Source: Oidiodendron maius Zn
Lineage: Eukaryota > Ascomycota > Leotiomycetes > Myxotrichaceae
Assembly: GCA_000827325.1 (NCBI GenBank)
Contig: KN832879.1
Location: forward strand, 434,001 to 498,000
Length of the DNA stretch: 64,000 nucleotides
Direction of reading: 5' to 3'
Shown: positions 13,618-24,889 of the stretch, piece after piece
Layout of the letters: each line of letters starts with the position of its first letter
How positions within the stretch are numbered: position 1 is the first letter of the stretch
Position numbers and translations under genes: made by a program
The notes under the pieces: generated by a model
Told to the model about the DNA's origin: nothing
The model's database searches: none
The model's input: the letters and a program-made list of their open reading frames with translations, nothing else

Positions 13618-16347
13618 TAGCTGCATATAAGAGTGCTTTGGGGGTTGATGGTTTGTGGAGTTGTATTATCAGCGTGTGTAGTCTTCTGGGTTAATAGATT
13701 AGAACGGTAGGACCTTGGTCCTCGAATATGTTTAAAGAAACGATGCTTTAATGAAACCAACGCATCGTTGCAAATGGGGTTGTGGTGCTCGAATCTGCTG
13801 CTATTGCTAGTGATCAAAACTGTCCCTTTGCAAACTCGCCAAGATAGCGAGTTAACATGTCTTAATCTAACTTCAGGAGTTTTCAGAGCACATACCTGTA
13901 TAGGAGTACTTCTCTGGCCCCAGGCTATCCCATGTATCTGTAAAGTAGGCGGTTTCAGAATAGACGGTACTCTCCGAGAAGGGACGGACTAACATCAAGA
14001 ATTACTTGGCTCTCCTGGGCGCATTAAAAGTACCCAACCCGTCACACAGATATTTCAACTTTGACGATACTCCGCTCCCAGGCTCCAGGTACTGCTCAAG
14101 TCAAATGCGGGGTATGGTATCTGACTCGGGAGCTCGTTGTGGAGTGTCTCTCACAGACCCCGGAAACTTCAAGCGACTGTCTCCTAAGCTATAACGAGAG
14201 ATCCACGAATCCGGGTTGACCCGACAGTACCATGATTCCAACACATCCACACGCTCTTTGGCTTCCTATGAGGTAGGTAACGCCACAAGGCTGAGAGGGG
14301 CGGCCCGATTTTCCTGTGCTATGTATATTTGGACATTCCGGACAGCCTTGCATAACTCAGACGCACATATCCGAGGCACTATCCCCGAATCGGTGACTCT
14401 TTTTCGCATTCCCAAGTGCCTTTTCCGAACCACATTTATAAATCATCTCGTATCATTTATTGCTAATTAATGCTACTCGCGAATCAGTTATTCCAGAGTG
14501 ATAAGCCTGGATCATATATTTGTTCTGAAGTGCTATAGCTGCCACGGCACTTGCATGCCGAGACGAGCGAGAGGGCAATCAGGTACACCAGTGTGTGCTT
14601 GGCGCAAGCAGAGTCCTATAGGCGTCGTGCACATTGCTAAGAATCACCAGAGTAAGTCTCGACATTGTTGTACTAACTATGCACTCCTGGAGTAAGCTCT
14701 TGGCTTTGTCTCACTCTTAATGAGACCTAGGTAGTTCCCCAAGTACCGTAATCTTGCCGTTGAGCTTTCTTCGGATTGGGGTCAGATGCTTGCCCTCTCA
14801 CTCTTCATATTCTTCAGTCCAAGTAAGCACTGGATAATAATGACTGAGTCATGCATATAAGAACTCAAGAGCTAGAAGGATGTGTCATGCTTCCCAGTGT
14901 TGGCTCAAGCCAAGCCTGTGCAAGACTACACCTCAGTGATGTCTGAAGCACAGACATCGACCGACAGTCTCATATACGGCTGCGTGCCAAGAGAACCTTT
15001 GACCAACTGCACCCGACTTCATGGAGACAGCGCAGAGCTTGGCTCATGCAAGGCTGCGAGAGCAACTTGGACTGGCTGCATGAGACTTCATGCCAGCCAA
15101 TCACAATGCGCGTCATACATCTTATCTATTACTTCAGGCAGGTCGGTCTCCAGAAACTTTTCTTGGAGGAGTAAGACGGTGCCTTATCTTAAACTGCATT
15201 GTTTCCACGGTGGCTGGGTTCGAGCTTCGTATTTCTCTCTGGCGTGACTGGTTGTGCGAGCCTATAGAAATGTGATAAGTGCCCACGCCGCTGGGTATTG
15301 GGCTTGGCTGAATTCGCGCGGAGTGTCATCTCACAACAGCCGGCCCTTCTCTCAACTCTGCGGCTTCCCAGACATTCCTCAGACCGCCCTGCCAAAGACC
15401 GCTCGCGACGGTGACACCCTCTTTGCTTCTGAGGCTAGGCCAGTCCGGCAGAAGGGAGATAGGCAGCACGTTCTCTTTGCTGCTGGCGGCCCTTACTTCC
15501 GTGCCAGGACCACATCTTCTTCTCCCTTTGCCAGTCAGACCCTCTGTCCAGGCTCTGTCAAAGGCAGTCCGGCCTCACCCCTCAGTCGACAAGACTATCC
15601 CTAGGTGTCTATCAGGGACAAAGCGGATCCTCCAAGACCCTTCGGCCCAGCTTTATCAGATCAGCCGGAAAATCTTACGCTCCGAAAATTTGCACTAAGT
15701 CCCAAACGAGACAAGGCGTCGACCGCTTTCAGCTCTAAGCACAAGGCTCGAGGAATTTTCTGTTCCCAGTACCCCAAAGACCAACGCAACCTCTTTCGGG
15801 ACAGTGGACAACACTCAAACGGCTGCCCTCCCATCGGGGTGCATCTCGTCTTTGTGCCCTCGCGTACCCTCGCCTACTTCAATGCTCGCTGGTCAAGATC
15901 TCCCTCCAGGCGATCTGAGAGACAACGATCTAGCCCGGTAACACCAGCCTGCTTTTCCTCACAACACGCGAGATCGACACGCAGCCTCCCTTGCCAGATT
16001 CGCCACTCACGACCCGCTGACGTCTCTGTGTGGCCAATTATCACTGGTTCTCACAGACCCTGGGAATTGAAACGCCCCCAAAACAAAAACTACTAATTAA
16101 GCTGATATAAAAGTCCATAAATAAGTTTCGTCTCTCAATGTCCTCGTCCGCCACGGATGGTCGGGGGCGCGACGCCGATCGCGAGCAGCTGCCCGGTACG
16201 TACTGCCGCAGACCCAACAAACATGCCCGGGCCACACTGTTGCAACCGCACGATAGGCTGGCGTGAAAATTATGACCCCACTGTTGACTCTTCCCTTTAG
16301 CTCCAGTCAGACGTCAGAGCCAGCACAGCGACTTTGCTAAGGCCATC
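13618..16347. other. 2.7-kb stretch without recognisable gene
   Basis: Many short open frames in several frames, none with protein-family features. The final kilobase (about 15250-16340) is C/T-rich and probably promoter plus 5' leader of the PFK-2 gene. An imperfect hairpin lies at 15073-15099 (TGGCTGCATGA / TCATGCCAGCCA). A non-coding RNA or transposon relic cannot be excluded. Confidence 0.4.
16106..16113 (+). promoter_or_regulatory. TATA box candidate of the PFK-2/FBPase-2 gene
   Basis: TATAAAAG sits about 240 bases upstream of the ATG at 16348, in a local A/T-rich island within otherwise GC-rich sequence. This leaves a leader of roughly 200 bases, plausible for a fungal gene. Confidence 0.4.
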
Positions 16348-18509
16348 ATGAACACCCGCATGTCAACTGCGATGTCTGCCAGTTCCAGCCCGATCCTCAA
16401 TCCTGTCCGAGACGTTGCTGCTACCGGTGAGCAGGATTCCGCGCTGACCAAGCCGCCGCCGGATCACCACGACCACCTTCAGGTTCCCCGCCCTCCCGTG
16501 GCCGCGTCGCCTCTGAGCTGGGCACTCCACGGAGGAGCAATCGGCGCCCCAGAGGGTGTCGGCCTTGCTCTGAGCGACACGCCCATGGCCAGTACCCCAT
16601 CTACTGCTCCGAGCAGTCCCCGCATGTAAGTGTGCCTGTTTGTCGGTCGTCGTTGGCTCAATTGCACTTTTTGTGTCTGACACCACCGGCGGTGACCAAA
16701 TGAATCATAGATTCTCATATACATGACCTCGGCAGAAGACAAGGGATAAGCCACTAACTATGTCTACAGTCTACCCATCAGACAGAACTCGGGCTCTTCT
16801 ACCCCGCGAGTGCGACCTCCCGCCACAACCCTGAACATTCCTGGTATGACCAGATCGAGAGTCTCCCCGGATGGAAAAATTGCACAGCGAGATGTAGGCG
16901 CCAAGCTTGTCATCATCATGGTTGGACTGCCTGCCAGAGGCAAGTCTTACATCACCAGAAAACTCCAACGATACCTATCCTGGCAACAACATGAAGCGAG
17001 AGTCTTCAACGTCGGTAACAGACGACGTGTGGTCGCCGGCTCCATGGGCGGTCCTCGCTCTCCTAAAACCATTGATGCACCTACCCAAGCTGCCCATATC
17101 CTTCTAAATGGCATAGATCCTACCGCCCAGGAGGCGATTACCGCCGGTGAGCAGCCTAATTCAGACAGCGCCTTGCAGGCAAGATCAGCAAGCATGGATC
17201 AGTCTGCCGAATTCTTTGACCCTAACAACGCCATAGCTTCTCAGATCAGAGAGCAGGTTGCTATGGAGACCCTCGAAGAGCTTTTAACGTTCCTCCTCGA
17301 GCAGGGTGGATCTGTTGGTATTCTCGATGCAACCAATAGTACTATCGCGCGTCGCCAGAAGTTGTTCTCCAAGATCAAAGAGAAAGAACCAAAGCTTGGT
17401 ATCCTCTTCATAGAGAGCGTCTGTGAAGACGAAAAGGTTTGTAACGAATTATGAACAGTGGCAAGCCAGGGACTGACTGATTCTAGCTCCTCGAGATCAA
17501 CATGCGCTTGAAGCTGCGTGGTCCGGATTACAAGGGCAAGGATCCCGAGAAGTCATACGAGGACTTTAAAAGGAGAGTCGAGGCTTACGAGCGCGCCTAT
17601 GTTCCTTTGGGAAAGTACGAAGAGGACCATCACATGCAGTACATCAAGATGATCGACGTCGGAAAGAAAGTGATTCATCATCAGCTGCAAGGTTTCCTTA
17701 CCAGCGGAATTGCATCCTATCTCTCCACCTTCAACCTGTCCCCGCGACAGATCTGGCTCACTCGACATGGCAAGTCCGTCGATAATGTCCTGGGCAAGAT
17801 AGGAGGTAACTCCGACCTCACACTAGAGGGGCGAGATTACGGTACCGTGCTCTATAACTTCATCTACCAAAAACGCCAGGAATGGGAGATCGATCAAAAG
17901 TCGAGGGCCATGGACGGCTCGTCGCTTCCCCCAAAGCCAGGAGACCACACCCCTCCTTACCCGGAGCTTCTAGGCGACCTTGAGTCGAAGAACTTCTGTG
18001 TCTGGACTTCCATGCTCAAGAGGAGCATCCAGACCGCTGGAGACTTTGATGAGGACGATGACTACGACGTCAAGAACTGGGAGATGCTCAACGAGCTTAA
18101 TGCAGGAGCATTCGAGGGACTAACATATGAAGAGATCGAGGAGAAGTACCCAGACGAATATGCCAAGCGCGCGAAGGACAAGCTGCACTATATCTACCCT
18201 GGCGTTGGAGGGGAAGGATATCTTCAGATCATTAGCCGTCTAAGGGACATGGTTCGAGAGATAGAGCGCATCAAAGATCACGTCCTTATCATTGGACATC
18301 GGTCTATCTGTCGCGTCTTGATGGCGTATTTCATGGACCTTACGAGAAATGACATCGCAGATCTCGACATGCCTCTTGGTATGCTTTACTCTATTGAGCC
18401 AAAGCCTTACGGTATCGACTTCCATGCGTACAGATATAATCAGCAGAACTGCTGGTTTGACGAGCTACCCGGTTATGTGCCACAGAAGGAAACTAAGAGG
18501 GGTAATTAG
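16348..18509 (+). CDS. bifunctional 6-phosphofructo-2-kinase / fructose-2,6-bisphosphatase
   Basis: Makes and removes fructose 2,6-bisphosphate, the switch between glycolysis and gluconeogenesis; cytosolic. Three exons in phase: 16348-16625, 16770-17436, 17487-18509, 655 aa. After a Ser/Pro-rich N-terminus of about 135 residues comes the kinase P-loop GLPARGKSY (about 145-153), then VFNVGNRRR, FFDPNN and ILDATNST. The phosphatase domain has the catalytic LTRHGKS with His409, WTSMLKRS, NELNAGAFEGLTYEEI and a second His in IIGHRS (His586). Both activities are therefore predicted; some yeast relatives have lost the phosphatase histidine. Between VFNVGNRRR and the FFDPNN motif there is an insertion of about 50 residues compared with the mammalian enzyme. 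The Ser-rich N-terminus is a likely phosphorylation region, as in yeast, but that is inference. Confidence 0.94.
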
Positions 18510-19667
18510 GGGTCTGATCAGAAATTCCACTCAGAAGCTTTGAACAACGAACCTTCAGCTAAGGAGCCTTTCAACAAACGAGATTATACAACTCAAATAA
18601 GGGTACTGGGGATTGGGAATTCGGTATTCTACATGCATTGTTCTTTTTGCTCGGTTTGCTTTTTTAATTACTTTGCTTTGCATAGCGATGGTGGGCTACT
18701 CATGGAGTTTATGGTTACGGGAATCTTCGCCTCCGGCGGCGGGCGGCATGGATGGGAGCGGCCGGCACGGCGTAACGAGCATAGAACGGAAATACCAATG
18801 AAACCGGGAAATGGTGGCTTGCTGTTTGTCAAAAACGCCTTGGCCGAAAACTCAGAACTGTAATATTATTATAGCATGGCTATTTCGGTCAAATAAACTA
18901 ATAAGCAGAGTGAACTTTAAATCCATCATATTCCTGTCCTTGCGTAGCTCTTATTTTAAACTCTCCGGCCTCTTTATTAGCCGTTGCTGTAATTTGAGAA
19001 GGGTGGCGGCTTCTGGGCTTTCTGAATCCGGCATAGAAGTGATGCCCGTCGCGAGGCGCGCGTCGCCCTTCGGTAAGAGGCTCCCGAAAATCCGGCTTTG
19101 CGGTTTCACTCCATCAAAGAACTGATAGAAGCTCGAGCATCGCAAGTACAATCAGAGCAGCCATATGGATCAGATTCTCAGACGCTGGGGGATGATTGGC
19201 GCAACCTGTTGACAACGACAACGTGTTCCGCGATGTCTAGCACATCACTTCAGCCTCGTACGCATCCCCTTTGTGCACAAACCTCTAACAGAATTGCATA
19301 CATTCTAGCGATACGTCTTTCATATTGTGCAGAAACTCTCAGCTGACAGTAGGCATGATACCAGACTCTTTCATCTTCGCCAGCGATATTTAAAGCCGTT
19401 TGCACCGTCCAGACTCCGCTCCTTTCAAGATCTCGAATACAAGCGCTTCGTGCCTTCGATAAGAAGCTTCTAGGCGTCCAACGCCACACTTCTGGCCTTC
19501 TAGGTCACAGTTCATTTCCTTTCAAGATTGCCTTCGACATTAGATTCTTTAACCCCTTGCATACGCGCGTACCATCGACTTGCCTAGACAAACCTCCCTT
19601 GTTTCGAGGCATATATCTCGGAGCAGAGAATCCTCGCGGAGTCTCGTACCACACACGAACGATACAA
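18510..19667. other. intergenic, PFK-2 3' end to RNase H1 promoter
   Basis: No gene seen. The first 300 bases are A/T-rich and suit a 3' UTR. The open frames present have no recognisable features. Confidence 0.45.
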
Positions 19668-20685
19668 ATGTCTTCCGCATCGAAGAAGCGCAAGTTCGGC
19701 GACGTGGTTGCTCCTACGAAGTACTACGCCGTTAGAGCAGGGCACAAGCCAGGCGTCTACTCCAACTGGGCGGAGTGCCAGGCTAATATTACTGGGTTCA
19801 AGGGCGCATCATGTTAGTTTTTCGTCCTACAGCACGCATCCAAGAAGTATTTACTAATCTCGATTTATCATAGTTAAATCTTTTCTCTCACTACAGGAAG
19901 CCAAAGATTTTGCTGCAGGCAAAATTTCAGGAACGCCTTCGAAGCCACTGGGAGACAAATTCTATGGCGTAGCGGTAGGCCGCGTGCCAGGCGTTTATGA
20001 AGATTGGGCTGTCGCTGCGGAACAGATCAAAGATGTCAAGGGCCCGAAGTATAAGAAATTCAGTACTAGGGAAGAAGCGGAGGAGTTCGTCAGGACTGGA
20101 GGGAAAAGCTCCGGGACGCTTGCCTCTCAACCTACTAAGAAGGTCAAGACGAGCCAGAGTTCATCAACGGACAGAACTGTACATGTGTACACGGATGGTA
20201 GTAGTCGGGGTAATGGGAAGAAAGGAGCGCTTGCTGGAGTCGGGGTGTACTTTGGTGATGGAGATAGCAGGTGAAGATGCCTTCCATTTGGTAATTTGAC
20301 AGTACACTTACCATTTCCCAGAAATGTCTCGGAGGCTTTAAAGGGCGAAGCACAAACCAACCAGAGAGCGGAATTAACAGCGATCCAACGTGCTCTTGAA
20401 ATCGTGCCTCGGGACCGGGATATCCACATCTATACCGACAGCAATTACTCCATCAACTGCTCGACGGTCTGGTATGTCAACTGGAAGAAAAATAACTGGA
20501 CGACAGCGCAACATGAACCGGTGATGAATAAGGACTTGATCTTGGCGATCCGAGCGTTGATTGACGAGAGAGATGCAAAGGGTTCCAAGACGCATATGGA
20601 ATGGGTCAAGGGGCATGACAAGAACCCTGGGAATGAAGCTGCAGATAAGCTTGCTGTTACCGGATCCATGGCACGCCGCTCTTGA
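19668..20685 (+). CDS. ribonuclease H1
   Basis: Cuts the RNA strand of RNA:DNA hybrids in nucleus and/or mitochondria. Exons 19668-19812, 19874-20270 and 20322-20685 join in phase to 301 aa. Two N-terminal hybrid-binding domains are visible: KYYAVRAGHKPGVYSNWAEC (about 18-64) and KFYGVAVGRVPGVYEDWAVA (about 77-122). A Lys/Ser-rich linker follows, then the catalytic domain with all four acidic residues: Asp156 (YTDGSS), Glu198 (NQRAELTA), Asp220 (YTDSNY) and Asp289 (GNEAADKLA). His279 in VKGHD also fits the mobile catalytic His. Two hybrid-binding domains are common in fungal RNase H1, whereas animals have one. The upstream frame lacks a mitochondrial presequence at this start. Confidence 0.95.
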
Positions 20686-21505
20686 ATACGTTATTTTAGA
20701 TGGGAGTTGGCACGGGATGATGATAGGATGAGTGGTAGTGCCGCAATATCCTGATCACTATAGGCTCAATGAAGGATTGGATCAAGAACGTCATTTGGGC
20801 TTTCATTCGTTTGGACGCATTATGGCATATTTGCTTCAGAAGAGACTGAAGTTGAATGATTGAGAAGGTGTACTTTCAAGTCGGTTTTGGGGGATTACAG
20901 GGACAGCTGTTAGGTCGAGGGACCCAAGCTCCTAGAGGGATAATGTTTATTCGCTTCTCCCGTTAGATATAATACCCCACTGTCATCATGACAGAGTCGA
21001 TTGCAATTGTAGTTCACCCTTATCTGAGAGTTCCACTGGTTACTTCTTGCACTCTTTCAGAAAGATTTAATTTCTATGACTGTGTGACTTTAGGTTGCAT
21101 TTATATCAACATATCACAAGAACCAAGCAGGGATCCCATTCACACGTGATAAGTGGGGGATTTAAGGCTGAAGATTTTCGATATTATCGATAACACACGA
21201 CTCTCTAATCTGTCCGTTCCAGCAAACCCCCCTCTGTTGACCTTCATTTTCACATTCGGAAAGCCTTTCGCACGACGGCGGCCCAAAGCTGCCCAAAAGA
21301 TAATCTTTTAGATCCTATAAAAGTGGCAGGCACGGCGGGATTCGCATCACCCAATACAAATGGTTCAATAACATCACCTAAAGAAGCTTTCCCTTATCAT
21401 CACCCGTTGCTGGCATTACGCAGCAGCAAAGACGATACGGGAGTAAGCTAACAGCGGTGTGGGAATTCCTGGGGGCAACCTTGGAAGCACACGATTTGGC
21501 TCACG
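20686..21505. other. intergenic, RNase H1 to antiporter
   Basis: No gene seen. CACACGTGATAAG near 21141 is another CACGTGAT element. TATAAAAG at about 21317 lies about 190 bases before the antiporter ATG and is a reasonable TATA box. Confidence 0.45.
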
Positions 21506-23393
21506 ATGCCTACTCTTGCGATCACAAATTTCAACGTACAAGTTCCTGTCCATTCAACATGTGGAAGCCCCCATGCTAAGTAACGCTCATAGATCGTATG
21601 CTCCGTCCTTGGTGGTTTCATTACTCTCTTTGGACTTGTGTCATACCTCTTCAAAGAGAAATTCTACCTATCGGAAGCACGTATGTGGCCTGCCTCGGTT
21701 CTAGCATTTATATTTCTGACGCCGATGTTCTAGTCATCTCACTCGTCGCGGGAGTGATCTTCTCTCCTCATGCAGCGAACCTTGTGAAACCTTTCGAATA
21801 CGCCGGGTCGCAGGCGAACCTCAACGCCGTGACGCTGTCCTTCAGCCGCCTGGTGCTCGGCGTGCAGCTGGTCCTCGCAGGTGTCCAGCTCCCAAGCCGG
21901 TACCTGCAGAAAGAATGGAAGTCGCTGGCGCTGCTGCTGGGCCCTATCATGGCGCTCATGTGGATCACGAGCAGCCTCCTGGTGTGGGCTATGGTCCCGA
22001 ATCTCTCGTTCCTGCATGCCCTGGCTATTGGGGCGTGCGTGACGCCAACGGACCCAGTGCTATCGAACAGTATCGTCAAGGGCAAGTTCGCGGACAAGAA
22101 CGTGCCGAAAGATTTGCAGAAGATTATCATTGCAGAGTCGGGAGCCAATGATGGTTTGGGGTACCCGTACCTCTTCCTGGCGCTCTACCTAATGAAATAT
22201 ACGGGGGACGATGGGCTGGGAGTGTCTGGAGGTGCGCAGAAGGCTATCGGCCTATGGTTCGGGGAGACGTGGGGATATACAATCCTTCTCAGTGTGGTCT
22301 ATGGATTCACAGTGGGATGGATTGCAAAGGAGCTCCTGCACTGGGCTGAGGAGAAGAAGTTTATCGACAGGGAGAGCTTTTTGGTCTTTGCTATTACACT
22401 AGCACTGTTCATCGTGGGGACGTGCGGGATGATTGGAAGCGACGACGTGCTGGCCTGCTTTATTGCTGGCAATGCCTTCACTTGGGACGATTGGTTTCGA
22501 CTCGAGACGTTGGATGACTCGCTGCAGCCTACCATCGATATGCTTCTCAACTTGGCTATCTTCATCTGGTTTGGGTCTATCTGTCCCTGGGCCTCGTTCG
22601 CCGACAATGATATCATTTCTATCTACCGTTTAATTTTCCTCGGAATCTTGATTCTTCTTCTTAGGTATGTTGTACTTCAAGCCTGATATTGTAGCTGCTA
22701 ATGGAATATCCATAGGCGACTTCCTGTTGTGTTTGCTATGCACAAATATATCCACCAGATTGAAGAAAAAAGGCAAGCTATATTCGTTGGATTTTTCGGC
22801 CCAATTGGTGTGTCTGCTATTTTCTATCTATACATAAGTCTTAACTTCCTCGAAACTATCACTATAGATGGAGTCATAAGAGAGGATGCTCAGCAGGTCG
22901 CTGATACGTTGACGTTGGTTGTTTGGTTCTTAGCTATCTGTAGCATTGTCAGTCACCCCCTTATCATCATGGTATGTTTCGTACTAACTCAGTACAGGTT
23001 GTCCACGGCCTCAGCATCCCCTTGGGCAAGCTGGGCTTCTTCCTCCCTAGAACATTGTCCCGGGCATTCACTTCCCCAGGAGAAGAGAGTGCGCGATCCT
23101 CCATTGACCGGCCTAGAGCGCCCTCCCTAGCAGTCCTGCGGGAACGCAGGAAGAGGGGGGGAAACCCGAGAACCTCGCGATCAACTCAGGTATCAGCAAG
23201 CACCGGCCCTCTCGTCAGATTAGGCGGGAGAGTCATCCGCACGGAGAATTCGGGCATGGCGACCCCGGCCGAAGTTGAGGTCCCTTCAACACCTCAGACG
23301 CCTCCTGCTGTGGCAAAGAAGAGGACGATTCGTTTTCCCGAGGACCCGCCCCCACTGTCCCTGGATGGGCCTGAACCTAGCTTGACGGGTTGA
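21506..23393 (+). CDS. nha1: plasma-membrane Na+/H+ antiporter, Nha1/Sod2 type
   Basis: Exports Na+ (and probably K+ or Li+) in exchange for protons. Exons in phase: 21506-21535, 21593-21680, 21734-22664, 22716-22947, 22998-23393, giving 558 aa. The first exon is only ten codons (MPTLAITNFN), confirmed by its GTACAA donor and by continuity with IVCSVLGGFITLFG. About 12 TM segments follow, with the CPA1 motifs FSRLVLGVQLVLAG, ACVTPTDPVLSNSI (TDP) and the ion-site ESGANDGLG (ND). After the last TM comes a conserved amphipathic stretch, HGLSIPLGKLGFFLPRTLSRA, also found after the membrane domain of yeast Nha1. The cytosolic tail is only about 130 residues, much shorter than in Saccharomyces Nha1 and usual for moulds. 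It is rich in Ser, Pro and basic residues. Confidence 0.92.
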
Positions 23394-24889
23394 AAGAGGC
23401 TGATGCAGGTGTGACTAGTGAAGCGGCAGAAGGACCAGACAGGATAGAGATGACAGAGGAGGATCGTTGAGTGGTGGCGATAAAGGAGGGAAGTAACAAG
23501 TTTCGGGATATTTCCTGAATGTGTATAACATATTGCACATTGATTTATTTAAACGATGATATAGATAAGAAGAAAAATCCCATCTCGCCACCTTGTGTTG
23601 AGAGTAATACCCATATCTATTACAGAAGATAACATGATTTCAAGTCTCCTCGCCTCGGTGCCATTTACCCTATACAATGTTGGGGAAATCGGATCAAGGG
23701 CGGGAGGTGTCGGATAGTGGGGGGGTCTCTTCTTGGTTTAATAATCCAATAGAATGTTGAGGATGCCAGCTTGCACCTAATTTGAGGGGCAGTATAATAT
23801 AGCTCTTAGCAAGTCAGAAGGTGGACCCTCCATCCCATCGGCCCAGGCAAACTCCCGCATTTGATGCTCGTAGTGGAGGCGGCTGTGCATCTCAGCTGTT
23901 GAGGGCTGTAAGGCCACGGAGCTTCAGTGATCGCGACGCCGATGATGACCCATCGTTGGGCGGCGGCTTTGATCACCCGCCCAACACGCAGGTCGGGTGG
24001 ACAGCTTCTACTCTGAGTCAAGGTATATAAAGGAAAAGGACAGTTTACATCTCGAGATGAGGTCTAGTGATCTGAGTGTTTCGGTTTTACTGTGAATTGA
24101 TTCTATGAAGAGAGGCGAGTTCGCCTTTCCCATATTCTTGGCTGCCACGTAAAGTGGATACGCAGAGGCAGGAGGTGCGTCAGACTGGGGATCTAGGTGA
24201 CACCTTGAGAAATATCTGCCTTAGTTGAGGAGAGGATGGAAAGGAGTAATTGGAGAGGCCGTAATGTATCCCGTCATGGGATAATTTAAGTGTTCTTGAT
24301 TTATACTTGCCATTGTGACCTCCCATAAGCTGTGTATCTCGATAGAAAAGGCGAGTAACGTGATTCGCCAAAAAACCGCACTAGCGCCTCGTTGCGGATC
24401 GGAATTCGAGGAGGGAAAGAGGCAACTCCAGAAATCCAACCTCGAACCCGCGAATTCCTCGACGCTGCAATCGAGGAGCCCCCGAACAGGATTGTGCCTA
24501 CCGAGTCCACCTGTCGCTCACTCTACTCCATCGTCTACCACCTGCCCGCCTCCCCAGCGGTTCGTGGGGCCAGTCGCCGTCCCCTTGGGCACGCGTCACT
24601 CTGCCTCCCCTGCTGTCGTCGCACCCGGACATCGTTGACACCGCTCGCATCGAATTCCCTCACGATCACCTCGCCCGCAGGAGGGCCCAGCATGACTTGA
24701 GAGGGCGGACAACGAGCCAGACCTGCGATTGTTCCCGAAGCCTCAGCGTCAGCGATTGCTGTGTGCGAGTGTCTTTGGCGGTGCCATAGCGAGGCGGCCC
24801 GTCGCTCCTAGGGTGCACAAACGACGAGACAGCTCCAAACTCACAGCCCACGACGCCGACAGCACGCTTGGAGAAGGATATACAGGGTC
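23394..24889. other. intergenic, antiporter to Mga2-like gene
   Basis: No coding region recognised. The last 500 bases are GC-rich with C/T blocks and may be a long 5' leader of the Mga2-like gene, possibly with upstream ORFs. I see no domain signal. Confidence 0.45.

Noticed and set aside
14006-16096. Chain of plus-strand frames of 60-163 codons
   Set aside because: Different frames, no domain, odd composition (many Ser, Arg, Cys), and no consistent introns; read as chance frames in promoter or leader DNA.
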